Positions 1 through 7,506 are shown, counted from the first letter of the stretch. The stretch: DNA of 23,563 bases from an uncultured Clostridia bacterium (GCA_947175045.1 CAMWLH010000002.1:1-23563); one strand, 5' to 3'. The notes: generated by a model from the letters alone, not told the origin. A program made the numbers and translations.

Positions 1-372
1 TGTTATATGTGCCGCGCCCTGATCGACGGCAATCTGGTCGGAAAGATCGTTCTCATCCACATACTCCGACAGGAACTGATAAAGCCTGTCAAAGCTCTGG
101 GGAAGCTCGCCGCTGCCGCCGTTTGTATTGGGATTATCATCGGTGACACCCTCGCCGTTTTCCGCAACCGGGTCGGGAGAACGCACATATTCGTTAATGA
201 ATTTACCGCGCGACTGGAACGCCTGGTAGATAAACTGCCATTTCTGGTCGTCCAGGCTCGATGAAGCGTACAGCATAACGAAGAATGTCAGCAGCAGCGT
301 AACCATGTCCGCATATGTATTCAGCCAGTCGTTACTGTGATCTTCTTCAAATTTTTTCTGACGTTTAGCCAA
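1..372 (-). CDS. motB: MotB flagellar stator protein, N-terminal part (cut by window edge)
   Basis: MotB pairs with MotA in the cytoplasmic membrane to form the ion-conducting stator and anchors it to peptidoglycan. The reading frame gives 124 codons beginning MAKRQKKFEEDHSNDWLNTY and runs off the left edge. The YAD motif places the conserved proton-binding aspartate at D22, just before a single membrane helix (about residues 23-36), as in E. coli MotB D32. The plug and linker region follows; the OmpA-like peptidoglycan-binding domain lies outside the window. The start is TTG at 370-372. An AGGAGGAG Shine-Dalgarno lies just upstream, and no ATG or GTG in this frame gives the conserved N-terminus. 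It is separated from motA by 196 bp that contain its own promoter. Identity is very secure; the TTG start is well supported. Confidence 0.95.
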   Translation of the reverse strand, partial: MAKRQKKFEEDHSNDWLNTYADMVTLLLTFFVMLYASSSLDDQKWQFIYQAFQSRGKFINEYVRSPDPVAENGEGVTDDNPNTNGGSGELPQSFDRLYQFLSEYVDENDLSDQIAVDQGAAHIT

Positions 373-428
373 CTTCGCTCTCCTCCTCCGTGCGCAAATG
401 TCAAATTAAAGACCCAACCAACTAATAT

Positions 429-457
429 ATTATAACATATTTTGTTCCGATTTGCAA
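429..457 (-). promoter_or_regulatory. Vegetative-type promoter for motB
   Basis: On the minus strand a -35 box TTGCAA (452-457) is followed by a 17-bp spacer and a perfect -10 TATAAT (429-434). Transcription would start near 422, about 50 nt before the motB TTG start. The -35 box, spacing and -10 box are the same as in the promoter before flgB. It lies inside the AT-rich gap after motA, so motB and genes beyond it can be transcribed separately from the upstream operon. Confidence 0.7.
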
Positions 458-477
458 ATACTTTTTGCATTATATTC

Positions 478-513
478 GCCAAAAATTCTTGTTTCTTTTT
501 GGCAAATTTGCCA
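478..513. repeat. Overlapping inverted repeats in the motA-motB gap
   Basis: Two symmetric elements overlap. GCCAAAAA (478-485) pairs with TTTTTGGC (496-503) across a 10-nt loop. TGGCAAATTTGCCA (500-513) is a perfect 14-bp palindrome. They share bases 500-503, so only one could fold at a time in RNA. A weak GCTT/AAGC stem followed by GTTTTTC lies nearer motA (about 523-544, minus strand) and could act as a partial terminator. The palindrome could equally be a protein-binding site upstream of the motB promoter. Confidence 0.5.
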
Positions 514-568
514 TTATTTTTTGAAAAACGCTTATTTTTTGAAGCATTTGCCGTCAATTGCCGAGAAT

Positions 569-1339
569 TTACTTCTTCTTAGCGTCCGCGTGCTTGCTCT
601 TGGGTAGCATGAACTCCAGCTTTTCCTGGATATACCTGGGGTTGGAGCCGGCGGCGATAGCCAACACTCCCTCCTCGATTATCTGCATACAAAGCAACTC
701 GTCCTCATGGGAGTTTTTCAGCGACATACCGATAGGTGCGAACAATACGTTAGCGAACAGCGAGCCGTAGAACGTTGTGATAAGCGCCGTCGCCATACCG
801 CCTGCCAGACCGTCAGGATTACTGTCCATCGAAGCAAGCATGTTTATCAGACCTACCAGCGTACCCAGCATACCGAAAGCGGGGAACAGCGCAACGCCCT
901 TTTCAAAGAATGCGCGTCCGTTTTCGTGACGGTCACACATGAAGTTGATCGCATCGTCCAGCATTGCGCGCACCTTTTCGGGCTCGTTCGCGTCGACAAT
1001 CAGCATAAGGCTGGACTTCATAAACGGGTCGGGACACTGGTTCGCACTCTCCTCCAGTGCCAGCAGACCCTTTGAACGTGCGGTCTGCGCATATTCTACG
1101 ATCTGCTGTATGTATTTCTCGGGTGAATATTTTTTCGGCAGAAATGCCATTATGAGCTTCTTGGGAACTCCCGCCAGATAAGACAGGGGATAGGAAGCGA
1201 TAAGGCAGGCTATTGCACCGCCGCCCGTGATCGCCAGCGACTGTCCTTCGATGAAGTCGCCTATATCACCGCCGCTCATTATTCCCCAAAGAATAAGACC
1301 AAAGGCCATTACCCAGCCTACGATAAGTGAAATATTCAA
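569..1339 (-). CDS. motA: MotA flagellar stator protein
   Basis: MotA forms the ring of the stator that drives rotation of the FliG ring. The 256-residue product has the family layout: two N-terminal membrane helices (about 3-20 and 33-54), a cytoplasmic loop with ARSKGLLALE carrying R88 and E96 (equivalent to E. coli R90 and E98, which contact FliG), then two helices (about 146-170 and 183-208) with the conserved prolines P153 and P202. The start is TTG at 1337-1339, preceded by an AGGGG Shine-Dalgarno; the resulting N-terminus MNISLIVGWVMAFGLI aligns with other MotA proteins, whereas the next ATG would remove half of helix 1. The tail is short and lysine-rich (DAKKK). It follows flbD by 92 bp. 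Confidence 0.97.
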   Translation of the reverse strand: MNISLIVGWVMAFGLILWGIMSGGDIGDFIEGQSLAITGGGAIACLIASYPLSYLAGVPKKLIMAFLPKKYSPEKYIQQIVEYAQTARSKGLLALEESANQCPDPFMKSSLMLIVDANEPEKVRAMLDDAINFMCDRHENGRAFFEKGVALFPAFGMLGTLVGLINMLASMDSNPDGLAGGMATALITTFYGSLFANVLFAPIGMSLKNSHEDELLCMQIIEEGVLAIAAGSNPRYIQEKLEFMLPKSKHADAKKK

Positions 1340-1431
1340 AATATACCCCTCGCTTTGTGTTATTTTTTGCGCTGTAATGCTGCACGAAGTTACGGCATAT
1401 CAGCCTGTCCCTCGTTAGTCGGCAGACCGCG

Positions 1432-1656
1432 CTATGTCAAAGACCCGTCGCTGTCGTTTTGCCTGTGGAGTACGGCTCTGCGGCGTTGTCTATTGTATTC
1501 GGAAATTTTAGTGTTCAGCTCCTGCATACTTTCGCGTACTATGTAGCTGTGACCGTTGGACAACACGATGACCGTGTCGGGAGTTTCGTTGACGATCTCG
1601 ATCATCTGCTCGTTCAGCATGAACTGCTTACCGTCAAGTCTTGTCAAAAAAATCAT
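1432..1656 (-). CDS. flbD: FlbD/SwrD-family flagellar protein
   Basis: This is a 74-residue protein of the FlbD family. The Bacillus subtilis member SwrD is needed for full flagellar motor power and is encoded between flgE and later fla genes, as here. The sequence begins MIFLTRLDGKQFMLNEQMIE and contains the family pattern of a short beta-rich domain with ETPDTVIVLSNGHSYIVRES (residues 24-43). No signal peptide or membrane helix is seen, so it is expected in the cytoplasm near the stator. The ATG is preceded by GAGGA at a short spacing. Its place directly upstream of motA and motB fits a role in stator function. The basic C-terminal tail (RQRRR) is variable in the family. Confidence 0.9.
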   Translation of the reverse strand: MIFLTRLDGKQFMLNEQMIEIVNETPDTVIVLSNGHSYIVRESMQELNTKISEYNRQRRRAVLHRQNDSDGSLT

Positions 1657-1671
1657 AGATTCCTCAAAAAT

Positions 1672-1705
1672 CGGCGTTATGCCGCGAAGCGCGGAGCACT
1701 CCGCG
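1672..1705 (-). promoter_or_regulatory. Tandem hairpins between flgE and flbD
   Basis: CGCGGA (1690-1695) pairs with TCCGCG (1700-1705) around a GCAC loop. A smaller CGGC/GCCG stem (1672-1675 with 1681-1684) follows and is succeeded on the minus strand by ATTTTT, just before the flbD Shine-Dalgarno. The pair could be a weak terminator or an mRNA processing or stability element that lowers expression of flbD-motA relative to the hook gene. The stems are short and function is inferred. Confidence 0.4.
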
Positions 1706-1722
1706 GCAAGCCGAACAAATTA

Positions 1723-3738
1723 TTATCTCTTGAGCGAGAGCAGCTCTTCAAGCAGCGTATCCGAAACCGTGATGGTTCTGGAGTTTGCCTGGAAGCCTCT
1801 CTGTGTGGTGATCATATCGGTAAACTCTACCGACAGATCAACGTTGGACATTTCGAGCGCGCCCGAAAGAATGTTGCCTGCGCCGCTCGTGCTGGGAATA
1901 TTGAGGATAGGCTGACCCGAAGCGACCGTCTCGGCGAACATCGTACCGCCTATCTGGTTAAGACCGTTGGGGTTATCGAATGTAGCAAGGTCGATTCTGC
2001 CCATATCCATATAGCCGTGAACAGCGTGGTAACCGATAATGGTACCGTCCTGCTGAATGAGCACATCGGAAAGGTTGCCCCATGTCTGCGCGGAGCCGTA
2101 GCGACCATCTGTCAGGTTAAAGGTTGACAGAGCCTTCAGTGTCTTCGTAAAGAAGCTGTCGTCACCGTCACCAAGCTTCAGGGATGGGTTACCCTCAAAA
2201 AACGCCTTTCTCTGTGCGGCATTCATATCGTCAAGCTGATCCAGACCGGTCATCTTAAGCATCTTCTTTTCATTGCCGTTGGCCGCGTCCTTGATGGCGT
2301 TGAGCACCTCTGCAACGGTAGAAGAGTTATTGATGGTGATTGTAAGATTATCCTCGTCCCATACCGCCTTGGTCTTGCCCTCGCCATAGGTTGAAGAATA
2401 AGCAAAGGTGATCTTGTAATCGTTAGCGTAAGCACCTGGCGTAGCTGCTTCAAATGTTACGTCAACAGGGTCGTTGGTAGCCTTAAGAAGATCCTTTCCT
2501 GCCGCTCCAAAGTCGTCTATCAGCTTTGCAAGAGCTTCTGTTCTGTTTGTTGTGCCGTTGCTGTCGGTAGGCAGAACAAAAGAAGTACAGGTCAGACCTA
2601 CTTTTATATTTGCGTCAACAAGAGCTTGAAGCTCAGAGTTGGTCCCGCTGTCAATAAGCTCGTTGATCTTCTGGTTAATCTCCGACATACTGGTCTTTGC
2701 ACCGATATTCACTGTCCATACTCCGGCAGCATAGGTCACGGATGTTTCCGCAGTACCAGCATCTGTGATAATAACTTTGGGATTAGCGATTGCAGGATCA
2801 ACCTCGGCAGCCGAGAAGGATATCTGAGCGTACTTCTGGGTTCCGTCGGTGTCCCTGTCCGCGCCCGAAGTGGTCTGCTCCGCATTCAAGTATTTATATC
2901 CCACATAGGAATCGCAGGTGTAGCTGGGAGTGGAATAAGTCCACTCGACAGTATTGGTAGCCAGCTGAGCGGTGGGGTCGTTAGGGATTGCCTCAAACGA
3001 GAACAGCAGCTCAACCTCATCGGGAAGAGTAACGCCGCCCGCGTTGAGTGCATTGTTTATAGCCTCCTGGAACTGAACCTCGGACTCATACTGTTCGTCC
3101 ATATTAATGTTAACCGTCAAGATTCCATCGGCATAGGTCGCGAAAGGATACTCGGAATTAACAAAGGATACTGACATATTGGTGTTGTCGGAGGGCGCGG
3201 AAACGGAAAGCGTTACGTTCGTGCCGTTTATCTTCTTGGTAGCGCTGGAGCACTTAGCCTCGGTATCGGGAACTACCAGTCTGATTATCTGGGAGTCGGG
3301 GCTCTGACCCGAACTCTCGCCGGAGATACCGAGCACATGATAACCGCTCTCGTTTACGAGGTAGCCGTCCTCGTCAACATGGAACACGCCGGCTCTGGTG
3401 TAGTAGATATTGCCTGCACCGTCCATTACCTGGAAAAAGCCGTTGCCGTCGATAGCCATGCTGTACTTATCGTCGGTAGAGGAGTAACCGTTGTTGGAGA
3501 GGTTCGGGGTAGCACTGTTCATCTTAACGCCGTAGCCGACCTGTCTGGGGTTGATACCGCCGAGTGTGGAAGTACCTGCCGAAGCGCTTCTCTGTGTCTG
3601 ATAGTAGATATCCGCAAAGGTAACTACCGTTGCCTTATAGCCCGTTGTATTTACGTTAGCGATGTTGTTACCGATAACGTCCATCTTCTTCTGGTGTGTC
3701 TGAAGTCCGGATACGCCCGATACAAGTGATTTTAACAT
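1723..3738 (-). CDS. flgE: Flagellar hook protein FlgE, enlarged
   Basis: FlgE polymerises into the hook joining rod and filament. The N-terminus (MLKSLVSGVSGLQTHQKKMD, then NNIANVNTTGYK at 24-35) is the conserved rod/hook D0 signature. The DGNGFFQV segment (97-104) and the C-terminus (MSNVDLSVEFTDMITTQRGF, 630-649, then QANSRTITVSDTLLEEL) are also diagnostic. At 671 residues it is far longer than the roughly 400 residues of enteric FlgE. The extra length lies between about residues 155 and 545 and contains three related modules of beta-strand, beta-strand and helix, near 171-236, 302-383 and 425-497. These resemble the IN-type modules found in some flagellins and FliD. Three cysteines (C163, C275, C384) all lie in this insert. 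The start ATG follows GGAGG by 10 bases. Confidence 0.95.
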   Translation of the reverse strand: MLKSLVSGVSGLQTHQKKMDVIGNNIANVNTTGYKATVVTFADIYYQTQRSASAGTSTLGGINPRQVGYGVKMNSATPNLSNNGYSSTDDKYSMAIDGNGFFQVMDGAGNIYYTRAGVFHVDEDGYLVNESGYHVLGISGESSGQSPDSQIIRLVVPDTEAKCSSATKKINGTNVTLSVSAPSDNTNMSVSFVNSEYPFATYADGILTVNINMDEQYESEVQFQEAINNALNAGGVTLPDEVELLFSFEAIPNDPTAQLATNTVEWTYSTPSYTCDSYVGYKYLNAEQTTSGADRDTDGTQKYAQISFSAAEVDPAIANPKVIITDAGTAETSVTYAAGVWTVNIGAKTSMSEINQKINELIDSGTNSELQALVDANIKVGLTCTSFVLPTDSNGTTNRTEALAKLIDDFGAAGKDLLKATNDPVDVTFEAATPGAYANDYKITFAYSSTYGEGKTKAVWDEDNLTITINNSSTVAEVLNAIKDAANGNEKKMLKMTGLDQLDDMNAAQRKAFFEGNPSLKLGDGDDSFFTKTLKALSTFNLTDGRYGSAQTWGNLSDVLIQQDGTIIGYHAVHGYMDMGRIDLATFDNPNGLNQIGGTMFAETVASGQPILNIPSTSGAGNILSGALEMSNVDLSVEFTDMITTQRGFQANSRTITVSDTLLEELLSLKR

Positions 3739-3825
3739 TTTATGTTGACCTCCAAATGTTGTTTTTTCACCGTCTGCGGGGTCTCAGTCGCAGCCCCCGT
3801 GCAAACTCCGTAAAGGTCCGTCTGC

Positions 3826-4221
3826 TTACATTATAACGGTGGAATCAATGTTTGTAAAGATATTTCCCGTTAAGTCCTCGTGGGACAAGGTGGTGATGAC
3901 CTTATTGTTTTTCACGCTCACTACAAATGCAGTTGTGTCAACCAGAATAAGCGTTTCGCTGCTTCCCTTGTCTGCGGCTATCTCCACTCCCTTATTCAGC
4001 CGCTCTAAGGTATTGCCCGCTTCAAGGTCTATGCTGCGTTCCTCCAGCCGCTGAATAGCGTGCTTTGAGAACTCAACGCCCTGCTGCCGCTCGTTTATCT
4101 TTGCCCTCAGCGCATCCGCGAAGCTCTCGCCCTCGGTCTGCTGTTCGGGAAGATTAACGGTCGGATTGCTCGTCGTGACACTGATTTGATTTCGGAGCGC
4201 AAGATATTCGCTTATAAGCAT
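3826..4221 (-). CDS. Flagellar operon protein, TIGR02530 type
   Basis: This 131-residue protein sits between flgD and flgE, where Firmicutes often carry a small conserved flagellar gene of unclear function (TIGR02530). The recognisable core is FSKHAIQRLEERSIDL (51-66), followed by a beta-rich half with TLILVDTTAFVVSVKNNKVI (90-109) and the family-typical ending IFTNIDSTVIM. There is no signal peptide or membrane helix. The N-terminal 40 residues look disordered and contain SFADAL (33-38), an FxxxL pattern like the export-gate motif of early flagellar substrates. The ATG is preceded by GGAGG with 8-base spacing. The family assignment comes from recall of the motif, and the biochemical role is not known to me. 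Confidence 0.85.
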   Translation of the reverse strand: MLISEYLALRNQISVTTSNPTVNLPEQQTEGESFADALRAKINERQQGVEFSKHAIQRLEERSIDLEAGNTLERLNKGVEIAADKGSSETLILVDTTAFVVSVKNNKVITTLSHEDLTGNIFTNIDSTVIM

Positions 4222-4245
4222 ATTATCAGCCTCCGTGCCGTTTTA

Positions 4246-5175
4246 TTAAACTATGCCCTCTGTGTTGAGATCCGCAAGATCCTCGCCCTCGTCCTCGGGC
4301 TCGATTCTGCCTGCCTCGTAAACCATTTCCTCGGCAGCTACCGCGCCTGTTGCCGCCGCTGTTTCAGCGTCAAGCTCCTTATCGGTGGTGTCGCCTCCAG
4401 TATTTCCTGTGTCGGTAGTGTTGTCGGTATCTACCGTCTCGTCGCCGTTATTGTCGCCGTTCGCTCCGTCATCGGGATTTGTGGGCTCGTCGGGCACTAT
4501 TGTCGCATAATATACCTCAACAATATCATCAAGATCGTAAGCGGTATTGTTGATAACAACGTTTACCTTACCGTCCTTGACCTTTACCGACTCAATAAAT
4601 CCGTCGTAAACCACCAGACCGTTGTTGGAAGCGGGTTTTACCTCGGCATACATACCTATCATTGCTGAAGCCTTTGCGATAAGCTCTCCGAGACCAGTGT
4701 TGGAAATGGTTCCTCCGGAAGAAGCCGTGCCGCTGTCCGTTACGGACTGAACGCTCTTGAGATCGAACTCCACACCGTCAACTATGATCTTGAACTCGTC
4801 GCCGACCTTTTTTACCTCGGAAACAACGCCTGTTTTATCTACCTTATCCGCGCCTATCATCTGCGAGACTGTAACGGTCTTGCCGACAAGCGAGGTCGCG
4901 TAATTCGACATCGTGTAGGTGCTGTTGTCCTGCAAATACTGTAGCTGCGAGAACTGCGCCATCTGCGTGATGAACTCGGTGTTTGATGTAGGCTCCAGGG
5001 GGTCTTGGTTAGTCATTTCCGCAACAAGCAAGCTAAGGAATGTTTCGGCGTTTACCAGGTCGGCGTTAGCGTCCTTGAACTTTTCCTTGTACTTCTCATG
5101 GTTCGCCTGAACCTGCTGGTCGCCGGTAAGTACCTTGCCCGTGGTTTTGTCGACAGCCATATTGTTTAATGCCAT
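4246..5175 (-). CDS. flgD: Hook cap scaffold FlgD with duplicated domain and acidic tail
   Basis: FlgD caps the growing hook and guides FlgE assembly. The conserved export and cap region is TFLSLLVAEMTNQDPLEPTS (45-64) followed by NTEFITQMAQFSQLQYLQDN (65-84). Two similar beta-rich segments follow: residues about 96-146 (LVGKTVTV, GVVSEVKK, IIVDGVEFDLKSV) and about 170-222 (MIGMYAEV, GFIESVKVK, VVINNTAYDLDDI). This suggests an internal duplication. Residues about 228-309 form a low-complexity tail rich in Asp, Asn, Thr, Gly and Glu, which most FlgD proteins lack. The 309-residue total is longer than typical FlgD (about 140-230). An AAAGGAGG Shine-Dalgarno lies 7 bases before the ATG. It starts 15 bp after the fliK stop. 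Confidence 0.93.
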   Translation of the reverse strand: MALNNMAVDKTTGKVLTGDQQVQANHEKYKEKFKDANADLVNAETFLSLLVAEMTNQDPLEPTSNTEFITQMAQFSQLQYLQDNSTYTMSNYATSLVGKTVTVSQMIGADKVDKTGVVSEVKKVGDEFKIIVDGVEFDLKSVQSVTDSGTASSGGTISNTGLGELIAKASAMIGMYAEVKPASNNGLVVYDGFIESVKVKDGKVNVVINNTAYDLDDIVEVYYATIVPDEPTNPDDGANGDNNGDETVDTDNTTDTGNTGGDTTDKELDAETAAATGAVAAEEMVYEAGRIEPEDEGEDLADLNTEGIV

Positions 5176-5190
5176 GCTTTTTCCTCCTTT

Positions 5191-6963
5191 CTACATTGAA
5201 GCTATAAGGTCCGCGAAGCTTGCTGTCTGCTCGCTTTCCTGCTGTTCTTCGTGCGAGTGATCCTCCTCACGGTAATAGGGGTTTTTACTGCTGCCGTTGT
5301 AGTCCTGCGCGTAGGTTTCCTGCTCGGATTCCCTTACCATCTGCCACCCCTCGAGCTTTACGCCGCTGTCACGCAGATTTTCCTGCATTGCCGCGCTGTG
5401 CTGCTCCAGAATGCGCTGTGTACGCGAGTTTTCCGCCGTGATCGATACCGATACCGCGCCGTCCGCTGCCTTTACCAGCTTTACCACGATTTTACCCAAT
5501 TCCTCGGGATTGAGCACCATGCTGTATTCAGTAGCCTGCTCCTTCATGGTCTGCGCTGTTTCCACCAGCTTTGCGGCCGCCTGCTCGATTATCTCGCTCG
5601 GTCTTACCTCAACTCTCTCTCCGTTAGCTCTTGTAAGAGCGATCGGCGTGTCTGCCGTGAGGGGACTTTCGTTTGATACCATCGGCTTTTCCTGTGTCTG
5701 TGCGGTCTGGTTGGACTTGGCTTTAGCGTTTTTCAGCATCTCCAGCTCCTCGGAAACGGAATTGGTCTTGCTGTCCGTCACGCGCTGTGTGCGGGGCTGT
5801 TCCTCGGGCTGCTCGATACGGTTAGGCTGCAAAATCTCCGCCTTTTCCTCGTTCTGCTCCGCCTTAACGGGAACCTCGCGAGTCACCGTGCGAACCTCGG
5901 GAGCCGATATCTCGCCCTTTTCGACCGCGCCTTGGAATACCTCAAAGCCCTTTTCGGAGCTGTCCGCATTCGCGCCGCCGTTTTCGCTCTCCAAACCCGC
6001 ACCCTCAACGGAATAGCTTACCTCGGAAGCCGCTGTGCTTGCTTCGGTAACAGCTTCAACGCCGATCTTCACGTTTTCGCTTCCGACCTCCGCCTTCACA
6101 GCCTCGGGTCTGACCGCTGTCTCGGCTGCCTGCGCCGTTACCTCCGCGGGAGCCTCCGCAGCAAAAGTCCTCACTTCGCCGTCCTCGGTCTTAACGGTCT
6201 GTGCCTTTACGGGCATTTCCTGCTTGACCTCGCGTGCGCTCTCCTCGTCGTCGGTTACCGTTTCGGAAACGACCGTCTCCGTTACGGCTGCGTCATCGGA
6301 AACCTTTTCGGGAACCTGCACCACGGGTGCGTCTGCCTCCTCGACCGGCTTGAGTATCTCCGCCAGTTCGGGTGGGATCAACTCGTCGTTCATCTCACCG
6401 GCTATCTGTGGCATCTCCGTGCCGTCCTCCGCCTCGACCTGTACGGTCTCCTTGGGAGCTGCCTGCCGGATCGGCGCAGTGATCTCCGCGTCCTCGTCAA
6501 CGGGTATTACGGGAGCTATCTCCTTGTTCTCCGCGCTTTCCGCGAGAGAAGCCGTAATCTCCTCAAACTCCGCGGATATCTCACCGTCAATTTCCACCGC
6601 ATGGAGCGCCGCAAATGTCATCTGCTCCGTTGTGGTATCCTTGACCGCGGGCTTATCCTCATCATCCTCGGACTCAACGACCTTTTTGGGAGCTTCCTCC
6701 GCATTTACCGCCGCTCTTTCCGTACCTTCCGGGCTTTCTTCCGATATCCCCTCGTGCTTAGCCTGTTCCGCCTGTGCCTGCTTCGGCTGATTTACCTGAC
6801 CGGGCTTCACCGCCGTGCTTTCCGAGCCGTCAAAGCCGTCCAGCAGCGCCGCAAAATCCGCCGACTGCTCCTGCTGCAATTCCTGCATTCTCATTGCCAG
6901 AGCCGCGTCGGAGATCATGAAATCGCTCATAAAAAATCCGCCTGTACTTAGTGATACCGCCAC
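5191..6963 (-). CDS. fliK: Flagellar hook-length control protein FliK
   Basis: FliK is exported during hook growth, measures hook length and switches export specificity through FlhB. The C-terminal domain carries LNPEELGKIVVKL (484-496) and the following VSVSITAENSRTQRILEQH segment, the hallmark of the FliK C-terminal domain. The N-terminus has an FAALL segment (37-41) fitting the export-gate pattern. Between them lie over 400 residues of Glu/Ala/Val/Thr-rich low-complexity linker, making 590 residues against 405 in Salmonella. The start taken is GTG at 6961-6963 because AGGTGA stands 8 bases upstream. The in-frame ATG at 6928-6930 has only a weak AGGCGG before it but cannot be excluded. Position between fliJ and flgD supports the call. 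Confidence 0.92.
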   Translation of the reverse strand: MAVSLSTGGFFMSDFMISDAALAMRMQELQQEQSADFAALLDGFDGSESTAVKPGQVNQPKQAQAEQAKHEGISEESPEGTERAAVNAEEAPKKVVESEDDEDKPAVKDTTTEQMTFAALHAVEIDGEISAEFEEITASLAESAENKEIAPVIPVDEDAEITAPIRQAAPKETVQVEAEDGTEMPQIAGEMNDELIPPELAEILKPVEEADAPVVQVPEKVSDDAAVTETVVSETVTDDEESAREVKQEMPVKAQTVKTEDGEVRTFAAEAPAEVTAQAAETAVRPEAVKAEVGSENVKIGVEAVTEASTAASEVSYSVEGAGLESENGGANADSSEKGFEVFQGAVEKGEISAPEVRTVTREVPVKAEQNEEKAEILQPNRIEQPEEQPRTQRVTDSKTNSVSEELEMLKNAKAKSNQTAQTQEKPMVSNESPLTADTPIALTRANGERVEVRPSEIIEQAAAKLVETAQTMKEQATEYSMVLNPEELGKIVVKLVKAADGAVSVSITAENSRTQRILEQHSAAMQENLRDSGVKLEGWQMVRESEQETYAQDYNGSSKNPYYREEDHSHEEQQESEQTASFADLIASM

Positions 6964-7023
6964 TTATTCTTTCACCTCGCTTTCTTTTGAAATAATGTAT
7001 ATATCAAGGCATATGCCGAGATA

Positions 7024-7473
7024 TCAGACTGCGCTGCTGCGGACTGTCTGTCCGCTTACAAACTCCTCGATAAACTGCTCGTTTTCCTTGGTCTCCTTGC
7101 TCCTGTATTCCTCGAGCTGCTTTTCCTCGAGCTTTTCAAGGGTCTTCACATCCTTGGTAGCTTCGACCACAACATTAAGCTGCCTGTCGATCTCCTCCTG
7201 CTTTTTTAGCGCTTGAAGCTCCTTCGTGTGAATATCCTGCTGAAGCGTGACGATGTAGCGCTTTCTGATAGCTACATCATAAGCCTGCGCTCCCTGTGAG
7301 CACACTCTTATCAGCTCGGCGCTCTGCTCCTCCAGCGACGCGCGTATCTGCTCCGCGTCCTCGTGAATTTTCCGCAGCTCTGCCTGGAGCGCTCCCAACG
7401 TGTTTTTCTGCTTGTCAAGCTCCTGCTGACGGAAATCCATCAGCTTTTGCAGGGAAAAATGAAATTTCTTCAC
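7024..7473 (-). CDS. fliJ: Flagellar export chaperone FliJ
   Basis: FliJ is the soluble coiled-coil component that inserts into the FliI hexamer and links it to FlhA. The product is 149 residues, nearly all predicted helix and coiled coil, with no membrane segment; the N-terminus MKKFHFSLQKLMDFRQQELD is characteristic of Firmicute FliJ. The start chosen is GTG at 7471-7473 because AAGGGG lies about 7 bases upstream. An in-frame TTG 18 bases earlier has no Shine-Dalgarno and would add an atypical extension. It follows fliI by 33 bp, the usual order. Confidence 0.9.
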   Translation of the reverse strand: MKKFHFSLQKLMDFRQQELDKQKNTLGALQAELRKIHEDAEQIRASLEEQSAELIRVCSQGAQAYDVAIRKRYIVTLQQDIHTKELQALKKQEEIDRQLNVVVEATKDVKTLEKLEEKQLEEYRSKETKENEQFIEEFVSGQTVRSSAV

Positions 7474-7506
7474 AGCAACACCCCTTTTCAACTACCCTTG
7501 CCCATG

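Noticed and set aside
321..557. 78-codon minus-strand frame across the motA-motB gap
   Set aside because: It is in a different frame from motB, starts in AT-rich non-coding sequence without a ribosome-binding site, and overlaps the true motB start and its promoter.
3739..3825. Possible small gene between the TIGR02530 gene and flgE
   Set aside because: At 87 bp it contains only the flgE ribosome-binding region and no credible frame.
5932..6951. 339-codon plus-strand frame opposite fliK
   Set aside because: It is a shadow of the low-complexity FliK linker; its product is Leu/Arg-rich without motifs.
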